A DNA stretch of 64,000 nucleotides, from NCBI RefSeq assembly GCF_009834785.1, contig NZ_WUYX01000038.1:126947-190946 (forward strand), given 5' to 3'. The position numbers were made by a program, and so were the translations under genes. Source of the DNA: Natronorubrum halalkaliphilum. GTDB taxonomy: Archaea > Halobacteriota > Halobacteria > Halobacteriales > Natrialbaceae. Shown piece after piece: positions 39,787 through 48,374 of the stretch; within the stretch, counting starts at the first letter, position 1; each line of letters begins with the position of its first letter. Below the pieces are notes generated by a model. It searched no databases. It was not told the DNA's origin and was given only the letters and a program-made list of their open reading frames with translations.

Positions 39787-41557
39787 ACAAGCACAGACAG
39801 CGACGAACGACGCGGAATCGACGAGCGAGAAACTGGTCGAACTGGCAAAGCGCCGGGGCTACTTCTTCCAGTCGTCGGGCGCGTACGGCGGCGTCGGCGG
39901 CTTCTACACGTTCGGTCCGCAGGGGGCATCGCTGAAGGGCAACGTCGAGGACGCCTGGCGCGACCGCTTTGCCGTCGCGGAGGGCAACATGGAGATCGAC
40001 GCGCCGACGATCATGCCCGAACCCGTCTTCGAAGCCTCGGGTCACCTCGACGGCTTCGACGACATGCTGGTCGAGTGCGACGAGTGCGGCGAGAGCCACC
40101 GCGCGGATCACGTCGTCGAGGACAACACCGAGTACGAGGACGCCGAGAGTCTCCCGATTCCCGAAGTGGAAGAGGTCATCGCCGAACACCAGCTCGTCTG
40201 TCCCTCCTGTGGCGCGGGACTCGCGGGCCAGGCCGTCGAGACGTTCAACCTGATGTTCGCGACGAACATCGGCCCCGGCGACTCCGATCCGGGCTACCTT
40301 CGTCCCGAGACGGCCCAGGGAATCTTTGTCGAGTTCCCCCGCCTGAAGGAGTACGCGCGCAACCAGCTTCCGTTCGGCGTCACCCAGATTGGCCGCGCCT
40401 ACCGCAACGAGATCAGCCCGCGCCGCTCGATCATCCGGACCCGCGAGTTTACCCAGGCCGAACTCGAGTACTTCGTCGATCCCGAGACGGACGAACCGGA
40501 CCTCGAGTCGGTCGCAGACGTCGACGTGACGCTCTATCCCGCCAGCGAGCAGAACAAAGACGACGGCGACGAAATTCGGACGACGATTGGCGACGCCGTC
40601 GAGGAGGGCGTCATCTCGAGTCCGTGGGTCGCCTACTTCCTCGGCGTCGCCAAGCCGTGGTACGACGCCGTTGGCGTCGATATGGACCGGTTCCGATTCC
40701 GCCAGCATCTTTCGGGCGAGCGAGCCCACTACGCGGCGGACTGCTGGGATGCAGAAAGCGAGATCGACGGTAACTGGATCGAGATGGCCGGCTTCGCCTA
40801 CCGCAGCGATTACGACCTCTCGAAACACGCCGAACACTCCGGCGACCGCTTTACCGTCTTCAAGCAGTACGACGAACCCAAGACCGTCGAGCGTGCGACG
40901 GTTGACCCCGACATGAGCTATCTTGGGCCGGAGTTCGGCGGCGACGCGCAAGCGGTGGTCGAGGAACTCGAGGATCTAGCCGCTCGAGACCGCGCCGCGT
41001 TCGACGGGGATGTCGTGGAGATCGAACTCGAGGACGATACCCACGATATCCCCGTCGAGAAAACCGGGTTCGCGGTCGAAGAACAGACCGAAGCCGGCGA
41101 GCACATCACGCCCCACGTCGTCGAACCCTCGTTCGGGGTGGACCGGTTGGTCTACACCGTCCTCCACCACGCCTACCGCGAGGACGAGGTTGACGGCGAG
41201 GAGCGGACGTATCTGGAGCTCGATCCCGAGGTAGCCCCCACGTTCGTCGGCGTCTTCCCGCTACAGAACGACGACGAACTCGAGGCCGAGGCGCAGGAAA
41301 TCGTCGCTGACCTGCGCGCGGAAGGCCTCTCGGTCACCTACGACGATTCGGGCAACATCGGCCGGCGCTACCGCCGCCAGGACGAGGTCGGCACGCCGTT
41401 TTGCGTGACGGTGGACTACGAGACGATCGAGGACAAGGAGACGACCGTCACGGTCCGCGAACGGGATACGACTGACCAGACGCGACTGCCCGTCGATGAT
41501 CTGGTGGAAGCCCTGGCCGAGATTCGGGAGGGCGACCTTGAGTTCGAGGAGTTGTAG
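39779..41557 (+). CDS. glyS: Glycine--tRNA ligase (archaeal homodimeric type)
   Basis: 592 residues from ATG 39779, inside the end of the CBS gene, with a GGAGG ribosome-binding sequence about 10 bases before it. It charges tRNA-Gly with glycine. Class II motifs: KLVELAKRRGYFFQSSGAYG and GFYTFGPQGASLKGNV at the N-terminus, RPETAQGIFVEFPRL (motif 2 region), TQIGRAYRNEISPRR, and ITPHVVEPSFGVDRLVYTVL (motif 3). The C-terminal anticodon-binding domain begins near LDPEVAPTFVGVFPLQNDDE. Two Cys pairs (ECDECGESHR and LVCPSCGAGL) in the N-terminal insertion suggest a structural zinc. A family-1 and a family-2 repeat lie downstream. Confidence 0.96.
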   Translation: MSEQAQTATNDAESTSEKLVELAKRRGYFFQSSGAYGGVGGFYTFGPQGASLKGNVEDAWRDRFAVAEGNMEIDAPTIMPEPVFEASGHLDGFDDMLVECDECGESHRADHVVEDNTEYEDAESLPIPEVEEVIAEHQLVCPSCGAGLAGQAVETFNLMFATNIGPGDSDPGYLRPETAQGIFVEFPRLKEYARNQLPFGVTQIGRAYRNEISPRRSIIRTREFTQAELEYFVDPETDEPDLESVADVDVTLYPASEQNKDDGDEIRTTIGDAVEEGVISSPWVAYFLGVAKPWYDAVGVDMDRFRFRQHLSGERAHYAADCWDAESEIDGNWIEMAGFAYRSDYDLSKHAEHSGDRFTVFKQYDEPKTVERATVDPDMSYLGPEFGGDAQAVVEELEDLAARDRAAFDGDVVEIELEDDTHDIPVEKTGFAVEEQTEAGEHITPHVVEPSFGVDRLVYTVLHHAYREDEVDGEERTYLELDPEVAPTFVGVFPLQNDDELEAEAQEIVADLRAEGLSVTYDDSGNIGRRYRRQDEVGTPFCVTVDYETIEDKETTVTVRERDTTDQTRLPVDDLVEALAEIREGDLEFEEL

Positions 41558-41652
41558 CGGTTCGGATTCAGTTTCTGCGTTCGATTCGATTTTCGAGATG
41601 AGTTCGGACGGAATGCTGTCTAGCCGTACCGACACAATCCTAAACGGAACTC

Positions 41653-41734
41653 ATACGGATTGCTGTGACTATGTACCGCCGATCACCAGGGACGGGGTCG
41701 GTGATCGGCGGTAATTGACTACAGTAAACCGTAT
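41653..41734 (+). repeat. Family-1 intergenic palindromic repeat, copy B
   Basis: Uninterrupted 82 bp copy: ATACGGATTGCTGTGACTAT at the left and ACTACAGTAAACCGTAT at the right, with the inner stem ACCGCCGATCACC / GGTGATCGGCGGT around the loop AGGGACGGGGTC. It is only 36 bases from a family-2 repeat, so the space after glyS holds both families in tandem. Confidence 0.88.
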
Positions 41735-41770
41735 CAGTCGTATCGGCAACGACGCACGACAGTCCGCCTC

Positions 41771-41879
41771 ATACTGTCAGAAAGCAGTCAATACGAAGCC
41801 GATCGTGAATTCGAGGTCGTCGCCGACCGTGACGGCTCCAGCAGAACGATCGGTTTCACGTCGTTCTGTCCAACAGTAT
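41771..41879 (+). repeat. Family-2 intergenic palindromic repeat, copy 3
   Basis: 109 bases beginning ATACTGTCAGAAAGCAGTCA and ending CTGTCCAACAGTAT. Inner arms CCGATCGT and ACGATCGG. Its last base is the first base of the minus-strand stop codon (TTA at 41879-41881) of the neighbouring gene, so the element ends exactly where that gene ends. Confidence 0.85.
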
Positions 41880-42469
41880 TAGAACTCCACGTCCGTTTCC
41901 ATCCCTTCGGTCGCGTCCTCGAGACCGTCTTCGCGAACGTCGGTCGTCATTTGCTCGGAGAGTTCCGAGTCCGCGAGGATGCTGTCGAACTCGTCCCGGT
42001 ACCGGTCGTTCGCCGCTCGAGACTCGTCCTCGGCCGCGGCGACGCGCCGGTAGCGGCGGATCCGTTCCTCGCTGACGTCGTACTCGTCGGCCAGCGTCGC
42101 GTCGTCTTCCTCGCGGTTACGGATCGCTGCGAGGTCGACTTCGTCGGCGTCGTCGTCACCGACGAGGTGCAACGACATTCGAGCCTCGAAGACGTCGTCC
42201 GGTTCGACGCCGAGTTCGTCGGCGATTTCGGCGTCGCTCTCGCCGTCGTAGAAGGCCTCGGCGACCGCGATGAGTTCGTCGTCCGATAACGACGTCTCGA
42301 ACTCGTACCGTTCGCGCATCTGCGTGACGACGCTCTCGAGGCGCTCTGCAGTCGTTCGTTCGTCTCGCTCGAGGGAGCCGCGGGTGTCCTGCTGGGATTC
42401 GGTGACGGTTCCCTCGCCGTCGGTGACGTCGGTGAAGATATCTCGGAGCTCCTCAGTTTTTTCGTTCAT
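41879..42469 (-). CDS. Acidic haloarchaeal protein with HTH-like segments (possibly conditioned-medium-induced type)
   Basis: 196 residues from ATG 42469, strongly acidic and helical. Two helix-turn-helix-like units are visible: LSDDELIAVAEAFYDGESDA with EIADELGVEPDDVFEARMSL (about 78-118), and EEDDATLADEYDVSEERIRR (about 130-150). These suggest a DNA- or RNA-binding regulator. Haloarchaea have a protein family annotated as conditioned-medium-induced (Cmi4) with this general make-up, and I mention that only as a possibility from memory. The stop codon overlaps the end of the family-2 repeat, so the C-terminus could have been set by the repeat. Confidence 0.7.
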   Translation of the reverse strand: MNEKTEELRDIFTDVTDGEGTVTESQQDTRGSLERDERTTAERLESVVTQMRERYEFETSLSDDELIAVAEAFYDGESDAEIADELGVEPDDVFEARMSLHLVGDDDADEVDLAAIRNREEDDATLADEYDVSEERIRRYRRVAAAEDESRAANDRYRDEFDSILADSELSEQMTTDVREDGLEDATEGMETDVEF

Positions 42470-42651
42470 GGGTGCACACTCCCGATGGGCGGCTATTTAA
42501 GCCTGTTGCCAGCTAGGATTGGGGACGGCGGGTCGGACATGAACGAACATTATAAACTCGGAATGAGGGGAAAATTTTCGCAAGACGGCACTGCGATGGT
42601 CTCCGGGGCGGTGTGACAAGAATTAAGTCACAGCCCTGCACGTGGTTGAAC

Positions 42652-44877
42652 ATGAACGTGAACGGCCAGATGGTGAACGCCATAGCCCAAACTGAGGTTA
42701 GCAGAGAGACCTATCTGGGGATCGGCGAGGTCGGGTATGCGATCTTCTATCTTCTCGTCGTTATCACTCTCGCCGTCTTCGCTTACGGCGTCTACCAACG
42801 GTTCAGCCGGTATGCGAGGGGAGACGACGATCCGTTCGCTCGGCTCGACGATCTGCCGAGTCGGATCACCGGCGCAGCGAAGACCGTCATCACCAACGAG
42901 AAAAACTTCAACAGGGACCTCTACGGCGGTCTGATGCACTCGTTTATTCTCTGGGGATTCCTGACGCTGCTCATTGCGACCACGATCATCGGCTTCGAAC
43001 AGTACACGACGGAACTGCTGTTCGGCATCGTGTTCTGGGAGGGCGACTTCTATCTCTCCTACCAGTTCATGGTCGACGCGATGGGGCTGCTGTTCGTCGT
43101 CGGGATCGGAATGGCCCTCTACCGACGCTACTGGGTTCAGAACCACCGGCTCTGGGGCCGCCACACCTCTAACGAGGACGATATCTTCATCTGGACGCTG
43201 TTCGGCCTCGGCGTGGGCGGCTTCCTCCTCGAGGGGGCTCGGATCTACATCACCGGCATGCCCGAACACGAAATCGTCAGCTTCGTCGGCTACGGGCTGG
43301 CGATGGCGTTCGACGCGATCAACCTGCCGACGACCGGCGCGGCGATGGCGGGCGGCGCCGACTATTCCGCGTTCGCCCACCTCGGCTTCAACGCCGAGAC
43401 GCTCCACTGGCTGGTCTGGTGGAAACACTCGCTGCTCGCGCTCTTTTTCATCGCCTGGATCCCCTACGCCAAGCCGTTCCACATGATCTCCTCGTTCGCG
43501 AACGTCGTCACGGCCGACGAGAAGGCCGGAGCACGGCTGCCGAACGTTCCGTCCGATCTGGACGCGACGAACGCCGAATCCATCGACGACTTCACCTGGA
43601 AGGAGATCCTCGACCAGGACGCCTGTACCAAGTGCGGTCGCTGTTCCTCCGTCTGTCCGGCGAAAGCCTCCGATCGGCCGCTCGACCCGCGGAACGTTAT
43701 CCTCGACCTCAAGAAGTACCGTGAGGAACTCGACGCCGGCGGCGAGGAGAAGCCGATCATCGCCGACGGCGGCACGAGCGTCATCAACACGGAGACGATG
43801 GAGTCCTGTATGGCCTGTATGGCCTGTATGGACGCCTGTCCGGTCGAGATCGAGCACCTCCAGTCGTTCACCCGGCTCCAGCGCCAGATGACCGATCAGG
43901 GCGACATCTCCTCGTCCATGCAGGACGTCTTCCAGAACGTCATGCAGAACGGCAACACGTTCGGTGACAGTCCCAGAAACCGCGGCGACTGGGCCGACGA
44001 ACTCGACTACGAGATCGCCGACGCCCGTGAGGAGGAAGTCGACTACCTCTGGTACGTCGGCGACTTCCCGAGCTACGACGAGCGGAACAAGAAGGTCGCT
44101 CGCTCGCTGGCGACGATCCTCAAAGCGGCCGACGTGAGCTTCGGCATCCTCTTCGACGACGAAAAGTACGACGGCAACGACATCCGTCGCGTCGGCGAGG
44201 AGTTCCTCTACGTCGAACTCGCCGGCCACCACGTCGAGACGTGGGAGGACTGCGAGTTCGACAAAATCGTCTGTACGGACCCACACTCCTACAACACGTT
44301 CGAAAACGAGTATCCGGAGGTCGACTTCGAGGAGTTCGCGGACGACCCGATGATGCCCTTCGACTACGAAGACCAGTGGAACGCAGACGGCGAGATCGAC
44401 GTGCTTCACTGGACCCAGGCTGTCGAGGAGTTAGTCAACGACGGCAAACTCGACCTCTCGGGAACCGAACTCGATTACACGGTCACCTACCACGATCCGT
44501 GTCACCTCGGCCGGTACAACGACGAGTACGAGGCCCCGCGTGAACTCATCCGCGCCACCGGCTGTACGCTCGACGAAATGCCGCGCAACCGCGACAACTC
44601 CTTCTGTTGTGGCGGCGGCGGTGGCGGCCTCTGGATGGACTTCGAAGAGGAACCGAAGCCGAGCGAGGAGCGGATTCGAGAGGCGCTCGAGGACACCGAC
44701 GCCGGCGCTGGCGTCGAGAAGTTCGTCGTCGCCTGTCCGATGTGCATGACGATGTACGAGGACGGCCGCAAGACCGGCGGCTACGAGGACGAGATCGAAA
44801 TCGTCGACGTCGCCGAACTGATCGTCGAGGCAATCGGCGCGGAAGAAGAGGCCAAGATCGAAGCCGCGGCCGACTGA
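42652..44877 (+). CDS. Membrane-bound Fe-S oxidoreductase, HdrD/NarI-like fusion (ETF:menaquinone oxidoreductase-like)
   Basis: 741 residues from ATG 42652 (a GTG at 42613 and the ATG at 42670 are alternatives). The N-terminal 270 residues have about six helices with His residues fitting a NarI-type cytochrome b domain (DLYGGLMHSFILWGF, TLHWLVWWKHSLLALF, KPFHMISSFANVV). A double ferredoxin domain follows (CTKCGRCSSVCPAKA and CMACMACMDACPVEI), then two CCG-type domains. The second is complete (DPCHLGRYNDEYEAP, FCCGGGGGGLW, CPMCMTMY). The first is degenerate: EKYDGNDIRRVGEE and DPHSYNTFENEYP replace the usual Cys motifs. The overall plan matches the DUF224 proteins shown in other prokaryotes to move electrons from ETF to menaquinone. 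It would complement the acyl-CoA dehydrogenase at 25190. Confidence 0.88.
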   Translation: MNVNGQMVNAIAQTEVSRETYLGIGEVGYAIFYLLVVITLAVFAYGVYQRFSRYARGDDDPFARLDDLPSRITGAAKTVITNEKNFNRDLYGGLMHSFILWGFLTLLIATTIIGFEQYTTELLFGIVFWEGDFYLSYQFMVDAMGLLFVVGIGMALYRRYWVQNHRLWGRHTSNEDDIFIWTLFGLGVGGFLLEGARIYITGMPEHEIVSFVGYGLAMAFDAINLPTTGAAMAGGADYSAFAHLGFNAETLHWLVWWKHSLLALFFIAWIPYAKPFHMISSFANVVTADEKAGARLPNVPSDLDATNAESIDDFTWKEILDQDACTKCGRCSSVCPAKASDRPLDPRNVILDLKKYREELDAGGEEKPIIADGGTSVINTETMESCMACMACMDACPVEIEHLQSFTRLQRQMTDQGDISSSMQDVFQNVMQNGNTFGDSPRNRGDWADELDYEIADAREEEVDYLWYVGDFPSYDERNKKVARSLATILKAADVSFGILFDDEKYDGNDIRRVGEEFLYVELAGHHVETWEDCEFDKIVCTDPHSYNTFENEYPEVDFEEFADDPMMPFDYEDQWNADGEIDVLHWTQAVEELVNDGKLDLSGTELDYTVTYHDPCHLGRYNDEYEAPRELIRATGCTLDEMPRNRDNSFCCGGGGGGLWMDFEEEPKPSEERIREALEDTDAGAGVEKFVVACPMCMTMYEDGRKTGGYEDEIEIVDVAELIVEAIGAEEEAKIEAAAD

Positions 44878-44939
44878 CGAAACGCGTCTTCGGCGGGTCT
44901 GTCTTCGAGTTGCGTGAGAGAACGCGACGCTACGACAAC

Positions 44940-45260
44940 TCAGGTTCGGGAGTGTGAGACAGCGAAACCGAACTCAAGCGACGCAAGATCGATTCGTTCA
45001 ACGAATCCGTCACAGTCGTCGTCGAACACTCGTACCGGAGAACGCCGTCGATGTCTTTGGACGTTGGACTCGTACGGTTCAGTGACCATCCGCTCGAGTA
45101 GTTTCTGTTCTATCACCTTCTTGCCAGTCTCGAGTCGGGTTTCGACCCGTAATTCCTCGAGACGGGACTTCGTTTGATCGGTGACGAAGAAAAAGAAAAC
45201 GGGCGGAGCAATCAGTCCGAACAGCCCAGCGAGGCCGATACGTCGCCGCTTGTCTCGGCG
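44940..45260 (-). pseudogene. Possible degraded reading frame downstream of the GATase gene
   Basis: Read leftward, an open frame partly overlapping the 3' end of the GATase gene gives a hydrophobic helix (GLAGLFGLIAPPVFFFFV) and a charged helix (KSRLEELRVETRLETGKKVI), then loses protein-like character before TGA at 44940-44942. No start codon was found in the short open stretch above it. It may be a gene remnant or chance. The rest of the 334-base space (44878-45211) holds nothing else I recognise. Confidence 0.2.
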
Positions 45261-45949
45261 GTGACCTCGACCGCCTGCAGTTCTTCGACGAACTCGAGGA
45301 AGTTATCGAAGACCAACTTCGCCTCGCAGGCTCGCCGGTAGTTCGCGTCGGTGATCTCGCCGAGGATCGAGTCGAGGCGCTCGTCGGAGAGTTCCTTCCG
45401 ATGGACGAGTTCGCGGGCAGTCTTCATATCGTACTCGGGATGGAACTGCACGCCGAAGACCCGGTCCTTGCGGAAGCCGTGGTTGGAGTAGCGGTTCTCG
45501 GCGAGGGGATCGGCCCCGGGCGGGAGTTCCGAGACCTCGTCGGAGTGGCTGGTAAAGGCGGTGAACTGTTCGCCGATACCGTCGAACAGTCGCGAGTCGC
45601 CGTGGTGTTCGATATCGCTGTAGCCGACCTCGTAGGCACCCATATCCTCGACGGTGCCGCCGAGGACGTCCGCGAGCAGTTGGTGGCCCCAACAGACGCC
45701 CAGGAACGGCATCCCGTGATCGATCGCGTCTGCGACCCACGCTTTCGTGGGCACCATCCAGTCTTCGTCCCAGTAGACCGACGATCGTGACCCAGTGACG
45801 ACCGCGCCGTCGTAGTCGAAGTCGTCGGGCACCTCGCCCGCGGTGGCGTCGAATTCGGAGAGGGAGGCGTCGAGTTCGCGTCGGAAGTTTCGTGTCGTGT
45901 TCTCGTCCCGGTGAGCCGCGTTCAGGACGGCAATACGGACCTGACTCAT
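45212..45949 (-). CDS. Class I glutamine amidotransferase-like protein (GMP synthase GATase-like)
   Basis: 245 residues from ATG 45949 (MSQVRIAVLNAAHRDENTTR). Glutaminase landmarks: the oxyanion and strand VVTGSRSSVYWDED, the nucleophile elbow FLGVCWGHQLLADVLGG (Cys), SHSDEVSELPPGA and the catalytic FGVQFHPEYD (His and Glu positions). Stand-alone GATases of this size release ammonia from glutamine for a separate synthetase, or act as gamma-glutamyl peptidases. The partner is not adjacent, so the substrate is not known. The gene is not guaA itself, which has an additional large synthetase domain or subunit. Confidence 0.88.
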   Translation of the reverse strand: MSQVRIAVLNAAHRDENTTRNFRRELDASLSEFDATAGEVPDDFDYDGAVVTGSRSSVYWDEDWMVPTKAWVADAIDHGMPFLGVCWGHQLLADVLGGTVEDMGAYEVGYSDIEHHGDSRLFDGIGEQFTAFTSHSDEVSELPPGADPLAENRYSNHGFRKDRVFGVQFHPEYDMKTARELVHRKELSDERLDSILGEITDANYRRACEAKLVFDNFLEFVEELQAVEVTAETSGDVSASLGCSD

Positions 45950-46079
45950 TGTCCCGTATTGGCTACTCCGAAGACATAGGCTTTCCGCCCGGCACCGGCG
46001 TTGCCGCAACCGCTCACGGCTAGATATTTGCCGGTCTCGAGTGCTGTGACGGAAATTCGGTTACGTCGATAATGGTGGA

Positions 46080-47348
46080 TTACCGGGGCAGATACACGCC
46101 GTTAGCGGTTCGGGTAAATCGGTCACCGGTATCGAACCAGCCCTCCTCGAACCGGCCGCGATCGTCCGTATCGGAACACTCCTCGCGCTGAATGTCCGCG
46201 GACTCGTCCCAATTTTCGTCGTCGGTTCCGGCAGCGTTTACGTAGCCGTCGGCGACAACCGGTCCCGACAGTTCGAGTCGGCCTTCGCTCTCGCCCTCGA
46301 GGACGGCCCCCTCCTCGTCGATCAGCCGAGCGCGACAGTCGGGAATCGGCCGCCCGACGCCGGGTTCGTCGGCGGTCCTCTCGCTTGCGTCGACGTCCGT
46401 CGCGAACGGCTGACTGAACGCGGTCGGACACTCGAGGCGGCCGGCGGCGCGAGCGACCGGGACGTCGGCCTCGCGGTACTGCTCGCGAACGTCGTCGCTC
46501 ATCGGCCCCTCGACGACGGCCCGCTCGAGCGAGTCGACGGTGTCCGAAAACGCCGCTTCGGCGGTCAGATCCGACAGCGCCTGATTTCGACCCGCGAGAA
46601 ACGTCGCGTCCGCCGTATCGATGGCGGCCAGCGTATCGCCGGGGTCGAACGCCCTGTCGAGGAGGAGGGTCGCGCCGACGTACAACGCCGACAGCGCGGT
46701 TCGAACGAGCCCGTCGGCCGCGGAAAGCGGCGTCACCAGGGGAACCGTGTCCCGTCCCGACAGCCCCCACGCGACGGCGCTCGAGATGCAGTTCCACTCG
46801 ATCGTTCGCGTCGAGTAGCCGACGACCGGACGGCCGTCGTCGCCGTGTACGCAGAGAAGCGGCGCATCGGAATCGCGGTCGTGGCCGGAGCCGTCGGGAA
46901 CCGACTCGCGGTCGGACTCGGCCAGTTCCTCGAGCGTCACCGACCGATCGAACGGAATCGAGCGTACGAGGTCGCGCTGGGCGGCTTCCGAAACTACGAG
47001 GTCGGGCTCGAGAAGGTCGAACGGGCGTTCGACGGAAACCGGCGTCAGCCAGTGAGAGATCGGCGCGAGCGTCGCGCCCAGTCGACGGCAGGCGAACAGG
47101 ACCGCGAGCGAGGCGACCCGGTTTCGGGTGACGAGACAGACGGTGTCGCCGGATTCGACGCCGAGTGCGGCGAGGTGTTCAGCGGTTCGGTCCGCCATCC
47201 CCGCGAGTTCCGCGTAGGAGACGCGGTTCTCGTGGATCGTCTCCGCGGGGGCGTACAACCGCTCTTCGGAGACGTCGACAACCGCCGTCCGATCCGGGAA
47301 ACGGTCGGCCCGACGAGCCAGCGAGAGAGTCACGACTCCGAGTTCCAC
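46080..47348 (-). CDS. Degenerate AMP-binding (acyl-CoA synthetase-like) protein without C-terminal domain
   Basis: 422 residues from GTG 47348. The N-terminal ANL fold is recognisable: FPDRTAVVD, VSYAELAGMADRTAEHLAAL, GDTVCLVTRNRVASLAVLFA and LGATLAPISHWL. The phosphate loop, normally S-S-G-T-T-G-x-P-K, reads VHGDDGRPVVGYS, so its Thr and Lys are gone. The protein stops at EGWFDTGDRFTRTANGVYLP, just where the mobile C-terminal domain with the catalytic Lys should begin. It is therefore unlikely to adenylate a substrate and may be a scaffold, a binding protein or a gene in decay. The gene is intact as a reading frame. The co-directional hydrolase upstream (47471-48295) has also lost its nucleophile. 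Confidence 0.75.
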   Translation of the reverse strand: MELGVVTLSLARRADRFPDRTAVVDVSEERLYAPAETIHENRVSYAELAGMADRTAEHLAALGVESGDTVCLVTRNRVASLAVLFACRRLGATLAPISHWLTPVSVERPFDLLEPDLVVSEAAQRDLVRSIPFDRSVTLEELAESDRESVPDGSGHDRDSDAPLLCVHGDDGRPVVGYSTRTIEWNCISSAVAWGLSGRDTVPLVTPLSAADGLVRTALSALYVGATLLLDRAFDPGDTLAAIDTADATFLAGRNQALSDLTAEAAFSDTVDSLERAVVEGPMSDDVREQYREADVPVARAAGRLECPTAFSQPFATDVDASERTADEPGVGRPIPDCRARLIDEEGAVLEGESEGRLELSGPVVADGYVNAAGTDDENWDESADIQREECSDTDDRGRFEEGWFDTGDRFTRTANGVYLPR

Positions 47349-47470
47349 GCTGAAACCCGTAGTAGATAGGGGCTCAAGCGCAAGCAGCCGCTTCGGAGAG
47401 AACGGAGCAACCCTCGATATCGAAGATCAGTTTCCGAATTTCGTCGGCGTACGCCCTCGGGACGGGTGCA

Positions 47471-48295
47471 TCAGTCGTCCGCAGCCCAGGACTCGAGAAA
47501 GCCCAGAATCCGGTCGTTGACCGTCCGCGAGCGCTCGATCTGGCACAGATGGCCTGCACCCTCGAGGCCGACGAACTTCCCGCGAGGCAGCCCTCGAGCG
47601 AGGGTCTCACCGGCCGAGACCGGGACCAGTTCGTCCGCGCCGCCGTGGAACACCCGCGTAGGTTGAGTGACGTCGACGAGCCAGTCGTCCGCGTCGAATC
47701 CCTCGAGCGCAGCGACCTGCGCCTCCCAACCCTCGCGGGTGGCGTCGCCGTCGGCCCGCCAGTCGGCGATCCCCTCGCAGACCTCGGGCTGGGCCTCGCG
47801 GAACTCGTCGGAAAGGCCCGCAGCGAGCGACTCCCGAAGCGCGTCTCGATCGCCCGGCGGCGCGAACAGTGGTTCGATATCGAACGCCTCGCCCCGAGCG
47901 GCCGTCCCGAACAGCGTCAGCGTCTCGACTCGGGTGGAGTCTCGCGCGGCCTGCAAAGCGATCGCGCCGCCGAGGCCGCAGCCGACGAGGTGTGCCTTGC
48001 GGATCGAACAGGCTTCGAGGACGGCCTCGAGATCGTCAGCGAGGGTCTCGAGGGCGTACGGTCCTGCCGGCGCGTCCGAGCGGCCGGTGCCGCGGAGGTC
48101 CCAGACGACGACCTCGCGGGGGCCGGCCAGCGCGGCGTGTTGCCAGCCCCACGACCAGCCACCGAGACCGGCTTCGGAGACGAAGACGACGGGGGCGCGA
48201 TCGTCCCCGATTTCGGTTTCAGCTTTGGTTTCGGTCTCGCCCTCACCCTCGCGGTCGTAGTACAGCGAGACGTCCCCGTTCGACGCAGTTGGCAT
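47471..48295 (-). CDS. Alpha/beta hydrolase-fold protein lacking the nucleophile serine
   Basis: 274 residues from ATG 48295. The fold is clear: APVVFVSEAGLGGWSWGWQH, WDLRGTGRSDAPAG, Asp in FHGGADELVPVSAG and His in EGAGHLCQIE, with the family C-terminus TVNDRILGFLESW. The nucleophile elbow reads LVGCGLGGA, placing Gly107 where the paralogue at 19623-20486 has Ser (VGASMGG). Cys106 sits one position early. Without a nucleophile, ordinary esterase activity is not expected; such pseudo-hydrolases can act as receptors or partners. Residues 18-33 are a Glu/Thr-rich insertion. It shares orientation with the defective AMP-binding gene, so the two may form one unit. Confidence 0.85.
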   Translation of the reverse strand: MPTASNGDVSLYYDREGEGETETKAETEIGDDRAPVVFVSEAGLGGWSWGWQHAALAGPREVVVWDLRGTGRSDAPAGPYALETLADDLEAVLEACSIRKAHLVGCGLGGAIALQAARDSTRVETLTLFGTAARGEAFDIEPLFAPPGDRDALRESLAAGLSDEFREAQPEVCEGIADWRADGDATREGWEAQVAALEGFDADDWLVDVTQPTRVFHGGADELVPVSAGETLARGLPRGKFVGLEGAGHLCQIERSRTVNDRILGFLESWAADD

Positions 48296-48374
48296 ACGGG
48301 AACTGACCGGCCGAGCAAGGCGATAGTTTCGGTTCGGAACGACCGGGCGACCGCAGCGCGCGGTGGCTCGAGCG

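Noticed and set aside
42628-44409. 593-codon open frame on the minus strand
   Set aside because: Antisense shadow of the Fe-S oxidoreductase gene, with Val/Arg/Glu-rich composition.
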